Shown here piece after piece: positions 45,368-55,306 of a DNA stretch of 64,000 nucleotides. Source of the DNA: PLA3 sp964592235 (GTDB lineage Bacteria > Planctomycetota > Phycisphaerae > UBA1845 > UTPLA1); the NCBI GenBank assembly GCA_964592235.1, contig CAZQCF010000008.1, positions 1 through 64,000 of the forward strand, in the 5' to 3' direction. Numbering within the stretch: position 1 is the stretch's first letter; every line of letters begins with the position of its first letter. A program made the translations under genes and the position numbers. The notes below the pieces were generated by a model, which ran no database searches, was not told where the DNA came from, and worked only from the letters and a program-made list of their open reading frames with translations.

Positions 45368-48054
45368 TGGGTTGCGTTCATCCAAGGCAATGCGCCCGCT
45401 TGTCGCAGGCACCGGCCTTGCTGGCCGTGGCCATCGGGTTGAGTGTCGCGCTGCCCGCGCCGGCGCAAGACGATCCCGTAGCAGAAGCGGGTCGACTTAC
45501 GGGCGAGACGTACCAGTTGATTCGCGCGCTTTCCGATCGCGGCATGCCGGAACTTGTCGCGGAGTTGGTGAAGGACCGCTCGGCGCCCTGCCGGATTCAT
45601 GTGGCCCGCGCCGACCGGCAGGCGGCGTCGGCGGAGTCGACTCCGGTGGCGCGCAACCGATTTCTCGACGCGTCCGAACGTGAGTATCGGTCGCTGATCG
45701 CGAGGGAACCCGAAGCAGCCGCCGAGCGAAGCGAATGGGCCGAGTTTCACTTCGCCGAATGTCGTGTTGAATTGGCGGATCTCTTGTTGAAACACCGGCT
45801 GGCGTCAGAACTGGATCGGCTGGAAATATCCAGCGGCCTGGCGGGCGATCGCAAGGCGCTGGATGCGGGACTGGCGGAAGTGATTGACCTGCATCGGCGT
45901 GCCGGCCAGGGATTGGGGCGGTTGGTGGAAGCAAAGCGGTTGACCGAAGAGCGCTTCATGTTGCTGGGGTTGACGCAGCCGCTGCGCGCGCTGGTCCGGG
46001 CGCAGCAAACGGGTCTCGCGTGGGCGCAGCTCTATCGGGCGGAAGCGGAAGCGGAGGATGAGTCGTCGCGCGTCGCTTGGGCGAATTCAGCCTTGGCGGC
46101 GTTCGATGCAATGCGGGAGGAAGCCGGCGATTCGGAGGAGCTCGCAGCGGCCATGCTCGGCAAGGGAATCGCGCTGCGCGAATTGCGATCGTGGGACGAG
46201 GCCGAGGTAGCCTTGAGGCGTGTGATCGATTCGCCCGCTTCGTCGGCGCTAACCGTGCGCGCCCGGTATGAGCTGGGCCGGGCCTATCTGGCGGCAGGAA
46301 AATGGGATTCCGCGCGGGCGGCGCTGGGATCGCTAGCGAAGAGTCCGACGACGGGAATGGAACCGGGCGTCGCGTTTTATGTTCGCCTTGCACCGGTGGT
46401 ACACGCATGGTCGTGGATGGAGCAGGCCCGCGCAGCAGCTCGTGTTCGATCATCAAAAAACGCTGGATCAATCGAGGGTACGCTTCGGTTAGGGAAGTCC
46501 GGTGATTTTGAGATGTTTCGCGATCGCGCGATCGAGGAGTTTGAGCGCATCGCGCGGCGCGGGCCGGAGTGGGAAGCACTGGCGCGGGTATACCTTGATC
46601 GAATCGTGCCCTCGGCGGCGGATCCAACGACGCTCTCCGATGCCTCGCTCCGGGTCGCTGCGGAGGAGAGCTTATCACGGGAGGACTTCAGGCGAGCCGA
46701 GACGCTACTGAACGTCCTCATCGAGCGGCGGCTTGACCCGGCCCAGCGTGCCACAGCGGCCCTGAATCTTGCAGTCTGTCAATATCGGCTTGGGCGGGCG
46801 CGAGAAGCCTTATCGAGCGTTGAGAAGGCGGTGAACAGTCCGGATGACACCATTGCGGCACGAGCCATTGAGCAGGCCTATCGCATCGCGCGCGAGGTGG
46901 CGTTGTCGGAGCGTCGCCCGGAGGATTGCCGGGCGCTGGCGGCTGCGGCGCGGCGGCTGGTCGAGCGTTTGCCGAAGCATGACCTCGCCGACGAGGCCCG
47001 GTATTCGGCTGCGTTGGCGTTGCAGGAAGCGGGCGATTGGGATGAGGCCGTTGCAGTGTTCGAGCAGGTTCCGGCCGCGTCGGAATACCACACGCGCGCG
47101 TTGCGGGGAATCGCCGGAGGCCGCCAGCACATGTACGAGGCAGCCGCGGAGGCGCGCAGCAAACAAGCCGCTCCTGCCGCGCGGGCTGCTGCCGAGGCGT
47201 GGCTTGCCTTTGCTCGAGCCATCGAACCGGGTGGATCGGCGGAAGTCATGCAATCGGCTCGGTTGCAAGCTGCGAGATTGCTGAAGTCTGACCTGATCGC
47301 TGCGTTCGACGAGGCGCTCGAAGCGATTGCGCCGCTCGAGCCGGATTTTGACGTACTCGCGCTACGATGGCATTGCCTTCTGCACCTCGGACGGCTCAAG
47401 GATGCGTCCGAAGTTCTTGGCCAGACCCTGACGATCCCCATCAAGCCGAATTCCCGTGAAGTTGTGGCGTCACTCTTTAGCGATATCGAGGACGCAATCA
47501 CCCGGTTTGACAGCGCAGGCCAACGGGAAAAGGCGGCGCATCTCGCCGGCGAAGGCGTGAAGGTGGCCGAACGGTTGACTGGCCTGTGCATGACGCAGGC
47601 CGAATACCGCGACCAGGAAGACGTTGCGAGATTCGCCTGGGCGCGATACCTGGCGCGGGCAGGGCATCCTGACGAGGCACTTGAGCAACTCGACCAATTG
47701 ATGCGTCGCTCGCCGCAACGAGGTGATTATATTGCCCTGGCGGCCCGGCTGAGCGAAGAGCAGGCAGAATCGGCGGACGGTTCGAGTCGCCCGAGGCTGT
47801 CCGAGAAAGCGGAAGCCCTGTGGGGACGATTGCTCGAGGACACCGCGCTTCGCGATTCGAATCCCTCGCTGTACTGGCAGGCGCGGTACTGCTGGCTGCG
47901 TCATCAACTGCGTCGAGGACGCGCAAAGGACGTTGCGCGTGGGATCGCCAACGATCGGGCGTGGTACCCGGACCTCGGCGGTCCGCCGTGGCAGGCGAGG
48001 CTGATTGAACTGCACGACGAAGCCCGGCGATTGAGTGAGACGAGCGCTCCATGA
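45367..48054 (+). CDS. Large secreted or periplasmic TPR protein
   Basis: An 895-residue protein with a signal peptide (hydrophobic stretch ~17-35, cut near 'APAQ'). Most of the rest is helical and TPR/HEAT-like, with clear units such as 'GKGIALRELRSWDEAEVALRRVI', 'YELGRAYLAAGKWDSARAALGSL' and 'YSAALALQEAGDWDEAVAVFEQVP'. No enzymatic motif is seen. Its start overlaps the ExbD stop, so its product is probably made with the motor and could be its periplasmic binding or scaffold partner. Analogous TPR proteins (YbgF/CpoB) accompany Tol systems. Confidence 0.5.
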   Translation: MGCVHPRQCARLSQAPALLAVAIGLSVALPAPAQDDPVAEAGRLTGETYQLIRALSDRGMPELVAELVKDRSAPCRIHVARADRQAASAESTPVARNRFLDASEREYRSLIAREPEAAAERSEWAEFHFAECRVELADLLLKHRLASELDRLEISSGLAGDRKALDAGLAEVIDLHRRAGQGLGRLVEAKRLTEERFMLLGLTQPLRALVRAQQTGLAWAQLYRAEAEAEDESSRVAWANSALAAFDAMREEAGDSEELAAAMLGKGIALRELRSWDEAEVALRRVIDSPASSALTVRARYELGRAYLAAGKWDSARAALGSLAKSPTTGMEPGVAFYVRLAPVVHAWSWMEQARAAARVRSSKNAGSIEGTLRLGKSGDFEMFRDRAIEEFERIARRGPEWEALARVYLDRIVPSAADPTTLSDASLRVAAEESLSREDFRRAETLLNVLIERRLDPAQRATAALNLAVCQYRLGRAREALSSVEKAVNSPDDTIAARAIEQAYRIAREVALSERRPEDCRALAAAARRLVERLPKHDLADEARYSAALALQEAGDWDEAVAVFEQVPAASEYHTRALRGIAGGRQHMYEAAAEARSKQAAPAARAAAEAWLAFARAIEPGGSAEVMQSARLQAARLLKSDLIAAFDEALEAIAPLEPDFDVLALRWHCLLHLGRLKDASEVLGQTLTIPIKPNSREVVASLFSDIEDAITRFDSAGQREKAAHLAGEGVKVAERLTGLCMTQAEYRDQEDVARFAWARYLARAGHPDEALEQLDQLMRRSPQRGDYIALAARLSEEQAESADGSSRPRLSEKAEALWGRLLEDTALRDSNPSLYWQARYCWLRHQLRRGRAKDVARGIANDRAWYPDLGGPPWQARLIELHDEARRLSETSAP

Positions 48055-48902
48055 AGCGATGGATTCTGGTCGGTCCCTGGGTTGCGCTGGTGATCTCGTG
48101 TACAGCGCCGCCGGTTTCGCCCGTTCAGGAGTGGAACGGGCCGGTCCGGCCGGAGCCGGACATCGCGATGGCAAAGGGACTGTTCGATCAAGTCGTGGAC
48201 GGGACGTTTTCGTTCGATGACGAAGCGTTCTTCTGGCTGTGTGCGCAGGTTCGTACCAATTCCGCGCGACGGGAATTGCTCGCGGCTTCCTCCGAAAGTC
48301 CCACGCCGGTGCGCCAGATGATGGAGCGCCCCGCGGATTTTCGCGGATTACCCGTCGTGGTGGAGGGGATTCTGCGCAGCCGTGAGGAATACGAGATTCG
48401 CGGTCGGCCGGAACTGGGGCGCATGACGCAATTGGAGCTGTCGGTCCCCGGTTCGCGCGCAATTATGACAGTTGTCTGTACAGAGCGAGCCGGAGGCGTG
48501 TCCGCCGGCATGGCCGTCCGGGCGACGGGTTATTTTCTCAAGTTGCGCCAGTTTCGCACGACCGACGGTCAAGTCGGCGCTGGCGTGGTGCTTGTCACGA
48601 ATGGGATGGTCCGTGCAACGCGCCCCGAGATGTCTGGCGCCACAGAATCACAGGGGGCCTGGAGCCGCGTGAGAGATGAGTGGGTTTTCGCAGGCATTGC
48701 AGCGCTCTTGGTTGTTTGGCTGTTGATTCGACGTCGAATGCGCGGCATTCCCGCTTCGCGATCCACGTCGGCCATGCGCTCTGCTTCGCCCGGCCCGGCG
48801 GCGACGGGCGACTCCGATTTCGCGTGGATGACTTCACGCGATCGGCGCGAGGTGAACGCGCCGTCGCATGAGGCGCGGCCAAAGGGCGAGTCGGATTGTT
48901 GA
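48051..48902 (+). CDS. Lipoprotein or membrane protein of unknown family, last gene of the VWA/ExbBD operon
   Basis: A 283-residue protein; the ATG overlaps the TPR stop (ATGA). The N-terminus is a signal peptide with a possible lipobox (VISC, Cys 17). Residues ~85-190 form a beta-rich segment that reads like an OB-fold ('GLPVVVEGILRSREEYEI.....QLELSVPGSRAIMTVVC...AGMAVRATGYFLKL'). One TM helix follows (~218-235) and then a basic, disordered cytoplasmic tail. I do not recognise a family. It probably belongs to the ExbBD-linked complex because of coupled translation. Confidence 0.5.
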   Translation: MKRWILVGPWVALVISCTAPPVSPVQEWNGPVRPEPDIAMAKGLFDQVVDGTFSFDDEAFFWLCAQVRTNSARRELLAASSESPTPVRQMMERPADFRGLPVVVEGILRSREEYEIRGRPELGRMTQLELSVPGSRAIMTVVCTERAGGVSAGMAVRATGYFLKLRQFRTTDGQVGAGVVLVTNGMVRATRPEMSGATESQGAWSRVRDEWVFAGIAALLVVWLLIRRRMRGIPASRSTSAMRSASPGPAATGDSDFAWMTSRDRREVNAPSHEARPKGESDC

Positions 48903-48908
48903 ACACCG

Positions 48909-48937
48909 TTGGCGGCGCGCGCGGATTGCCGTATGAT
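48909..48937 (+). promoter_or_regulatory. Candidate promoter of the large secreted protein gene
   Basis: TTGGCG (48909-48914) and TATGAT (48932-48937) have a 17-base spacer; the start codon follows ~90 bases later. GTATGAT also precedes the genes at 18208, 19563 and 55307. Confidence 0.5.
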
Positions 48938-49026
48938 GCTGAGTCGAGTGGACTTCACCAGAAGCCGTATCCGGGGCAGTGCTGATGAGATGGGATCGTC
49001 GAACAGGTTATGGGGGCGACCTCCGA

Positions 49027-51711
49027 ATGCATGCCATGCGATTCGTTTCGTGCGCCGTCGCGGCGGTGCTGGTCGCTGCCGCCAGCCAGCCGGTCCGGGC
49101 AGGCAGTCACCACGAGGTCAACTGGATCCCGATGGGCTTCGCGCAGATTCCCGCGGGCACGCACCAGCAGAAATTCCTGCTTCCCCCCAGTGCTTCGGGC
49201 CATCTGCCCTTGGGAATCGTGTTGGTCAGCAGTCGCCCGAAGAAGCCGGTGGCGCAACCGCCGGTCGTGGGCAGTGATCAGCCGATGACCGTCGAGCAGC
49301 AGGTTCCGGCGAAACTGAAGTTCACGCTTGGAGCCAAATCGCTGCCTGATTGGGAACTGGAAGACTTCAACACCGCCTACGTCATTAACCTGGCAGATAT
49401 TCGCGGGAACCCGGGTTTCAGCGACGGTAATCTGACGATACAAATCACGCTTGAGAGCGAGGTCGAGGGCATCGCGATCCCCATGATCGCCATGCCTGAC
49501 GTGCTCGTGCTGCCCGAGGCGGCATCCGGCCCCTTGCTTGCACTGATCCAGGAGACGTCCGACTCGGTTGCGAAAGAGTTCCTCCAGGCGCTGTTCTTCG
49601 ACTTGGGCGGCGACAAGGTCAACGCGAGCAAGTCGTACGAGCCGCTCACTCGGTCGAACAACGAGCGGATCGCGCGCATGGCGCGCCGTGGGCTGCGCAA
49701 GCTGGCATACGACGGCCGGCCCCACAATCCGTCCGGAAATTTTAACGAGCGCTACCGGTGGGGACTGTACCTCGAGCAGGCGGGGCTGTTTTCGCAGTCG
49801 TTCTACGAGTTCGATGAAGCGCGCATCATCGACCCGAAACACGCTGATAGTTTCTATCGCGCGGGCGAAATGGCCGAGCGCATCAATGCGGGGCCGATCA
49901 AGATTTTCGACTACATACAGCGGTCCGGCTATGCCTCCGGATTCAGTGAGCCCGCAGTGTGGTATGCCCTGGTGATTATCGAGCGCAAGCGTGGCGATAC
50001 GAAGCTGACCAACGCCGATCTCCGCGCAATCAAGGAGCATTGGCTGCTCGGCGCCGCCATGGTCTGGGGGGCCACCAGCGGACGGCTTCGAATTGCCACG
50101 ACGTTTTACGAAGTACTCGACTATGAGCCGATTGAGTATGTGACTTATGCCGAGGGATTGGAAGCGCCCGCCGAGGAACTCATCGGCCGTCGCGGCTGGT
50201 TCGACAGCGTCATCAGCATTCGACCACGGCTGCCCGAGGAACGGGGCAAAGCCAGTGTGACGGTTGGTCCGGATCAAGGCCCGCGCGGGGCCGCGCTCTC
50301 GGCAACCTACATTGACTCGACCTGGCCGCAATACATGCGGTTGTGGTACGAACATTATCTGTGGGCGATTCACACCGGAGAGGTGATCTCCGCCGTGCCC
50401 GATGTCGATGCCCTTTCCGCATGCGGCACGCAGCCCGCGCACAACCTCGGCACATCGGTTCGTTCGGTGATGCGATATCACCTTGCCGGCAATGAGTGCA
50501 TGCGGCCGCGCATTGCCGACGTGCCCGTCCCCGGCGGGTATGTCGATTTGTGGCAGATTGAGGGTCCGTTTGCGGTGAAGGACACGCCGCCGGCCGACGG
50601 ACTGCCTCGCAAGCATGTGCTTGATTCGTTGCCGGATCCCACGCCTGATCGCGCGATTCGAATCGTCGCGGACAAGGATTTCATCAATCTTGATCATTAT
50701 TTCCCTGATGCGGGCTGGGTGCTGGCCCGTGCCACGACGTGGGTGTACTCGCCGGTCGATCAGGACGTACGCATGTGGATTGGTCAGAACGATGGCGCGG
50801 CTGTCTGGTTGAACGGCGTTTGCATTCACCGGGGGGAATATTACTCGGCGCACAAGTTCGCGGATCGAAACCTGGTGGACACGGTCGCGGCGTATGCGCC
50901 GTTGCGCTCCGGCTGGAACGAACTGAAGGTTGTGACGGAGGCATGGCCGGCGCCGCTGAACAAGGGATGGGGCTTCTCGATTCGACTGTGCAAGTGGAAC
51001 AACGAACCTGTTCCGGGGCTGGCCTTCTTGAATTCGCCGCCGGCGAATGAACGCGTGGCGGCCTTTTCGCCGCCAGCCGTGGGGGAGTACTACGACTGGC
51101 ATACTGTTCAGGATGATTTCCGCGATAAGCTGCCGTCGCTCAAGACGCAGGATATCGAGCAAATCACGGGGCTTTCCGGTGCTCGATTTGTCGGTGCGCA
51201 GGATGCCAACGGCGGTTTTTTCGCGGTGACCGTAGACGGTCGATCGGGCCAGGCTGGTTATCGCGTGATGGAGGGCGCCTGGGACTCATCGCGCGATCGC
51301 GATTTCGTCGTCAACAACGTGATGGACTGGATGCGCGAGTCATGCTGCCTCCTGGCCTATGAAAAAGGCGGCGTGTCGCGGGCGCTGTTATTTGTCAAGC
51401 CGGAAGGCGTGGAAACCTTCGCGCGGCTGTTGGCGGAACCAACCGAAGCGCGGTCGGTCTTTGGCGACCGCACGATCTGGCAGCGAGCGCTGGGGTATGT
51501 TCGCGCGCCAGCCGGGTCGAGTGAACGGCTGGTGTTTGTTTTCGATGTCGTCATCGGTCCGCCCGCAGGTTGGCCTGCCGACGAAGAAAACCTGCTCGAT
51601 CCGATTTCCCCCGTCTTCGTCCCGAATCCAAAGAAATCGAAGCCAATCATCGAAGGGCCGGCGGTCACCGTTCCCGGCTCGGCCCCGCCGGCGAAGCCCG
51701 TATCGCAATGA
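49027..51711 (+). CDS. Large secreted protein with helical-repeat and jelly-roll regions
   Basis: An 894-residue protein from the ATG at 49027 (GTG at 48979 is possible), with a signal peptide cut near 'PVRA/G'. The N-terminal ~170 residues are beta-rich, the middle (~175-420) is TPR-like ('YRWGLYLEQAGLFSQSFYEFDEARIID'), and ~480-650 forms a beta sandwich resembling sugar-binding domains of glycosidases ('TWVYSPVDQDVRMWIGQNDG', 'AVWLNGVCIHRGEYY'). The remaining part is unassigned. No catalytic motif is evident. It is translationally coupled to the GT4 gene that follows, so it may be an exopolysaccharide or surface-glycan protein. Confidence 0.5.
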   Translation: MHAMRFVSCAVAAVLVAAASQPVRAGSHHEVNWIPMGFAQIPAGTHQQKFLLPPSASGHLPLGIVLVSSRPKKPVAQPPVVGSDQPMTVEQQVPAKLKFTLGAKSLPDWELEDFNTAYVINLADIRGNPGFSDGNLTIQITLESEVEGIAIPMIAMPDVLVLPEAASGPLLALIQETSDSVAKEFLQALFFDLGGDKVNASKSYEPLTRSNNERIARMARRGLRKLAYDGRPHNPSGNFNERYRWGLYLEQAGLFSQSFYEFDEARIIDPKHADSFYRAGEMAERINAGPIKIFDYIQRSGYASGFSEPAVWYALVIIERKRGDTKLTNADLRAIKEHWLLGAAMVWGATSGRLRIATTFYEVLDYEPIEYVTYAEGLEAPAEELIGRRGWFDSVISIRPRLPEERGKASVTVGPDQGPRGAALSATYIDSTWPQYMRLWYEHYLWAIHTGEVISAVPDVDALSACGTQPAHNLGTSVRSVMRYHLAGNECMRPRIADVPVPGGYVDLWQIEGPFAVKDTPPADGLPRKHVLDSLPDPTPDRAIRIVADKDFINLDHYFPDAGWVLARATTWVYSPVDQDVRMWIGQNDGAAVWLNGVCIHRGEYYSAHKFADRNLVDTVAAYAPLRSGWNELKVVTEAWPAPLNKGWGFSIRLCKWNNEPVPGLAFLNSPPANERVAAFSPPAVGEYYDWHTVQDDFRDKLPSLKTQDIEQITGLSGARFVGAQDANGGFFAVTVDGRSGQAGYRVMEGAWDSSRDRDFVVNNVMDWMRESCCLLAYEKGGVSRALLFVKPEGVETFARLLAEPTEARSVFGDRTIWQRALGYVRAPAGSSERLVFVFDVVIGPPAGWPADEENLLDPISPVFVPNPKKSKPIIEGPAVTVPGSAPPAKPVSQ

Positions 51712-52943
51712 AGACGGCTGCAGCAGCCTTGTGCCCGCAGATTCTGACTCGGTCGGATCGCGCGAACCTCGCGGTACGCTGCGCCGTGGCGCGTCGGGTC
51801 ACGGTGCTGGCGGTGCATCATGAAGCAGCCGAAGGGCCGCGGCTGCTAGGCGGCGCGGAAAAATACCTGCTGGACACAATCGATGCACTCCTCGAAGCCG
51901 GGGTGGACGTGCAGGTCGCTTACAGCGGCACGAACCTCTACCGCCCGCTCGTTGCATATTGGGGGCCGTTTCGGCTGCGCGTGGAGAACGTGAACTGGAT
52001 TGATGCGGCGTTGCACGGGGACGATGTTGACGACCCTGCGACGATCTCGTCGCGCATGGATTGGCTCGCATCAACATCTGCCGCGACCGTTTTCGCGGTT
52101 CAACAGGCATCTGGCGCGGCCTTTCGGGCGTCGCTGATTGCTGCGCGTCGCCTCGGTCTGCGCGTCGTGCAGTCCATCCGGCAGCCACCAGTCCCGGTGG
52201 CGTCAGCAGGGGTGTTGGGGTCGTTAGTGCCGTGGCGACGACGTGCCGTGGCACGTGTTCGGATGGCTGCCGTCGCGTGTGATGCGATCATTTTCAACAG
52301 CCGGATCGTCCGCGATGAGTATGTCCGAATGTACCGCCTTCCAGTGGGCAAGTGTCAGGTGATTCATAACGGTGAGCATGCAGCGGCCGGCGCAACAAGG
52401 GCTCGGACGGGGAGACGCCTGGCCGTCGTGGGGCGGCTGACGGAGGCCAAAGGTTCGGATTCGGCGCTAGAGGCCTTCCAGCGGATCGCGGATCGTTACA
52501 GCGACGCCACGCTGACATTCTTTGGTGACGGACCGCTCCGAGCCGACCTGGCGGCGCGGGCCAGCGCGGCAGGATTGGGTGAGCGAGTTCGACTTGCCGG
52601 GTTTGAGGCGGATCGCGACCGCATGTTCGCACAGATGGACGTTTGCGTGCTGGCATCGCGCCGAGAATCCATGTCGAACGCCACGCTTGAGGCGATGGCG
52701 CGGGGCATCGCGTGTATTACGACAAATGTCGGCGGGCAGACGGAGCTCGTCGAGGTAGGCGCGACCGGCTGGGTCGTCCCGCCCGGGGATGTCGCCGCAC
52801 TGGCCGGTGCCATGGATGAAGCGCTGCGTGATCCGCGCGAAGCGACCGAACGGGGGGTCGCAGCGCGTCGCTACGTCGCCGCGCATTTTGATCGCCCGCG
52901 CCAGCGTGCGCAGACCGTCGCCTCCATTCTGGGGATTCCGTAG
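51708..52943 (+). CDS. Family 4 glycosyltransferase
   Basis: A 411-residue GT-B enzyme; the ATG overlaps the previous stop (ATGA). N-terminal acceptor domain begins 'VTVLAVHHEAAEGPRLLGGAEKYLLD' (donor-loop Gly-Gly-Ala-Glu, as in GT4). The C-terminal domain has 'LAVVGRLTEAKGSDSALEAF', 'LTFFGDGPLRADL' and the E-x7-E motif 'ASRRESMSNATLEAMARG', followed by 'VGGQTELVEVGATGWVVPPGD'. It transfers a nucleotide-activated sugar to an unknown acceptor, in the cytoplasm. Motif spacing and length are normal. Confidence 0.5.
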   Translation: MKTAAAALCPQILTRSDRANLAVRCAVARRVTVLAVHHEAAEGPRLLGGAEKYLLDTIDALLEAGVDVQVAYSGTNLYRPLVAYWGPFRLRVENVNWIDAALHGDDVDDPATISSRMDWLASTSAATVFAVQQASGAAFRASLIAARRLGLRVVQSIRQPPVPVASAGVLGSLVPWRRRAVARVRMAAVACDAIIFNSRIVRDEYVRMYRLPVGKCQVIHNGEHAAAGATRARTGRRLAVVGRLTEAKGSDSALEAFQRIADRYSDATLTFFGDGPLRADLAARASAAGLGERVRLAGFEADRDRMFAQMDVCVLASRRESMSNATLEAMARGIACITTNVGGQTELVEVGATGWVVPPGDVAALAGAMDEALRDPREATERGVAARRYVAAHFDRPRQRAQTVASILGIP

Positions 52944-53008
52944 TAAGCGGCTGGAGATGTGGCCAGGTCGATGTGCCGTGCCGATGGCGGCTTCTGGTGC
53001 AGACAGCG

Positions 53009-55117
53009 CTACGGCGCAGTGAGTCCGGCAGGCGGGGGGAGATCGGGGCGGCCGCGCTTTGCGATCGCGAAGTGCCGTTGTGCCTCGTCGCGACGGCCTT
53101 CGCGTGCGAGGATACCAGCGATGTGATAGTGGCCGATGGCGTGATCCGGCTGGCGGCGAATGGCCTCGTTGAGATCCGTGCGTGCCTGCTCGATCTGTCC
53201 ACTCTGCAAGTAGACATTTGCGCGATTCACGTAGGCGTCCACATAATTCGGATCGAGTCGAATCGCTTCGCTGTAGGCCGCGATGGCTTCGTCCGATCGG
53301 CGAAGCTTGAACAATGCATTGCCCGTGTTGTAGTGCGCATCGGGCAGATCGGGGCGCAACGCCGCGGCTTTTTTCAGGGACTCAAGACCCTCCTGCGCGC
53401 GGCCCAGTTCCAGCAGGACGCTGCCGAGGTTGTTCCAAGCAAGCGGATTGCCGGAATTCGACTCGACCGCCGCACGAAGATGCGGTTCCGCCTCTCGCGC
53501 TCGACCGACGCGCTGGAGAATCGCGCCAAGATTGCTTCGCGCTTTGGGAAAATCGGGCCGTAGAATCAGCGCCTGTTCATAGAATTCAATGGCGCGAGCA
53601 TAGTCGCCCTTGAGCGTCCAGGCCTTGGCGAGATTGGTGAGGACGTCCGGCCGATCGTAGCAATCGGGATGGGACAGCGCCTCGGTGTAGCAGGCAATCG
53701 CTTCGTCGAGCTTCCCCTGTCGTTGGTATTCTGCACCAAGATTGTTTCGGGCCATCGTCGCGTCGGGGTTCTTATCGAGCGTGTCGACCCAAAGGGTCAC
53801 GAGATCGCGGTAGACGCCGCCTTGGCGAAACGTCAACAGGCCAAGCAGGATACAAAGAACACCCATCAGTGCGAAACCCACAGCCGGACCGGACGGCAGA
53901 CGCCGCAGCCCCAGCGTGCCGGCGGCGCACAGGAGCACGATCGGCCCGATGCTCGCAAGATACTGAAAATGATCCGCGACAAACGAGTACCGCATCGGAA
54001 AGACGCTGACGAAACCCAGTGCGGGGAACAGGGTGCCGCCGAAGAACAGTGCTGCGGTCAGCGGGCCGCGCCCGAGCCGCCGGACCCATGCCGTGACAGT
54101 GGCAAGAAGCAGCGCCGCCGCCGCGGGGAATGCCCATTGCAGCAAGCTGGTGGTGTCCAGCGTCCATCGATAATAGATGAAAGTCAGCGGGTGCGGCCAA
54201 AGGAGCTTGCCGAGGTAGAACCAGACAGCTCGGCCGGCGATCAACACGCGTTCGGCTGGTGAAAAATCCAGACTGATGAACTTCGTGCCGACGTGGTGAG
54301 CCTCGACCCATGCGGTCAGTTGCCCGGCTGCCGCCCCGAGTGCAAGCATGGGAATCACGGCGATGACATTTCGCCGACTGATGCAACCGGTCTTCCACCA
54401 ATAGACGAGCAACAGCGCGGCGGGAAGGGTCGCGGTTACGGTCTTGCTGAACAAGGCACAGCAGAACAGCGACAGCGCAAGGCCGTAGTATCCCCAGCGC
54501 GCATTGGTTGCAAGCACCGTGCTCGACGGCGACGCATTCGAGCGTGCCGGGTCGAGCATGAAGGGTGAAAAGCGAAGAAAAGCCCACGCAGCGAGCATGT
54601 AAAAAAAGCCCGACAGGACATTCTTTCGCTCGGTGATCCACGCGACCGATTCGACGTGCACGGGGTGCAATGCAAAGATGAAGGCTGCGGCGGCCGCGCC
54701 GGGAATCTCCAGCCGACTAAGGATGCGCCACAGCATCCAGGCCGTGCCCGTATGAAGCAGTACATTGACAACGTGATAGCCGTGTGACCAGTGGCCCCAC
54801 AGGTGGTTCTCCACCCAGAAGGTTGTGAATACGAGAGGGTAGTATTGTGGAGTCGCACCGATTTCGAACCAGATGCGCCAAAGCCCGGCGGCGCTGTTGA
54901 GCGTTTCGTTATTCAGGATGTACGAATCATCGTCCCAGATGAAACCACCCGCGATCGCGCGAGCGTACGCCGCGAGCGAGCAAACAAGAAGCGCCAGCGA
55001 CATGAACACAAGTGCGGCGCGGGGCAATTGACCGCTTGCTGCCGGATCAAGATCCGGTTTCACGGTGCCGGCGTCGCCGGGCCGAGCCTGTGGTCTGGTG
55101 CGCCTGCCGCTTCCCAT
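53009..55117 (-). CDS. TMTC/PMT-like GT-C glycosyltransferase with C-terminal TPRs
   Basis: A 702-residue protein. The ATG at 55117 is chosen: the long upstream extension runs antisense to the phosphatase gene. About ten to twelve TM helices (~30-430) start with a loop 'FIWDDDSYILNNETL', the catalytic Asp-Asp region of O-mannosyltransferase-like TMTC proteins, and 'ALHPVHVESVAWITERKN', a hallmark of that family. From ~440 come six or more TPRs ('NNLGAEYQRQGKLDEAIACYTEAL', repeated). Such proteins transfer a sugar from a lipid carrier to protein Ser/Thr on the outer face of the membrane, with TPRs recognising targets. The acceptor is unknown. Confidence 0.5.
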   Translation of the reverse strand: MGSGRRTRPQARPGDAGTVKPDLDPAASGQLPRAALVFMSLALLVCSLAAYARAIAGGFIWDDDSYILNNETLNSAAGLWRIWFEIGATPQYYPLVFTTFWVENHLWGHWSHGYHVVNVLLHTGTAWMLWRILSRLEIPGAAAAAFIFALHPVHVESVAWITERKNVLSGFFYMLAAWAFLRFSPFMLDPARSNASPSSTVLATNARWGYYGLALSLFCCALFSKTVTATLPAALLLVYWWKTGCISRRNVIAVIPMLALGAAAGQLTAWVEAHHVGTKFISLDFSPAERVLIAGRAVWFYLGKLLWPHPLTFIYYRWTLDTTSLLQWAFPAAAALLLATVTAWVRRLGRGPLTAALFFGGTLFPALGFVSVFPMRYSFVADHFQYLASIGPIVLLCAAGTLGLRRLPSGPAVGFALMGVLCILLGLLTFRQGGVYRDLVTLWVDTLDKNPDATMARNNLGAEYQRQGKLDEAIACYTEALSHPDCYDRPDVLTNLAKAWTLKGDYARAIEFYEQALILRPDFPKARSNLGAILQRVGRAREAEPHLRAAVESNSGNPLAWNNLGSVLLELGRAQEGLESLKKAAALRPDLPDAHYNTGNALFKLRRSDEAIAAYSEAIRLDPNYVDAYVNRANVYLQSGQIEQARTDLNEAIRRQPDHAIGHYHIAGILAREGRRDEAQRHFAIAKRGRPDLPPPAGLTAP

Positions 55118-55306
55118 GCCGAATAGTGTAGGGGAAGCCCGTCGAATCGGGCGGCGGATACGGACGGAGACAGGTGTCCCCGCTTCGCCATGGCGACGAT
55201 TGATGCAGTCGCGGTGAAATCGGCGGTCTGGTATGATGGAGGACTCACCGGTGCGAACGCCGCCGCGCCGAGGGCCGGGCCGCTGTGCCCGTTCCGGGAT
55301 CGCCTC

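Noticed and set aside
48955..51162. A 735-codon open frame on the minus strand inside the large secreted protein gene
   Set aside because: It lies opposite a gene with a signal peptide and domain-like sequence, and its protein is rich in Arg/His without recognisable domains. This is typical of shadow frames in GC-rich DNA.
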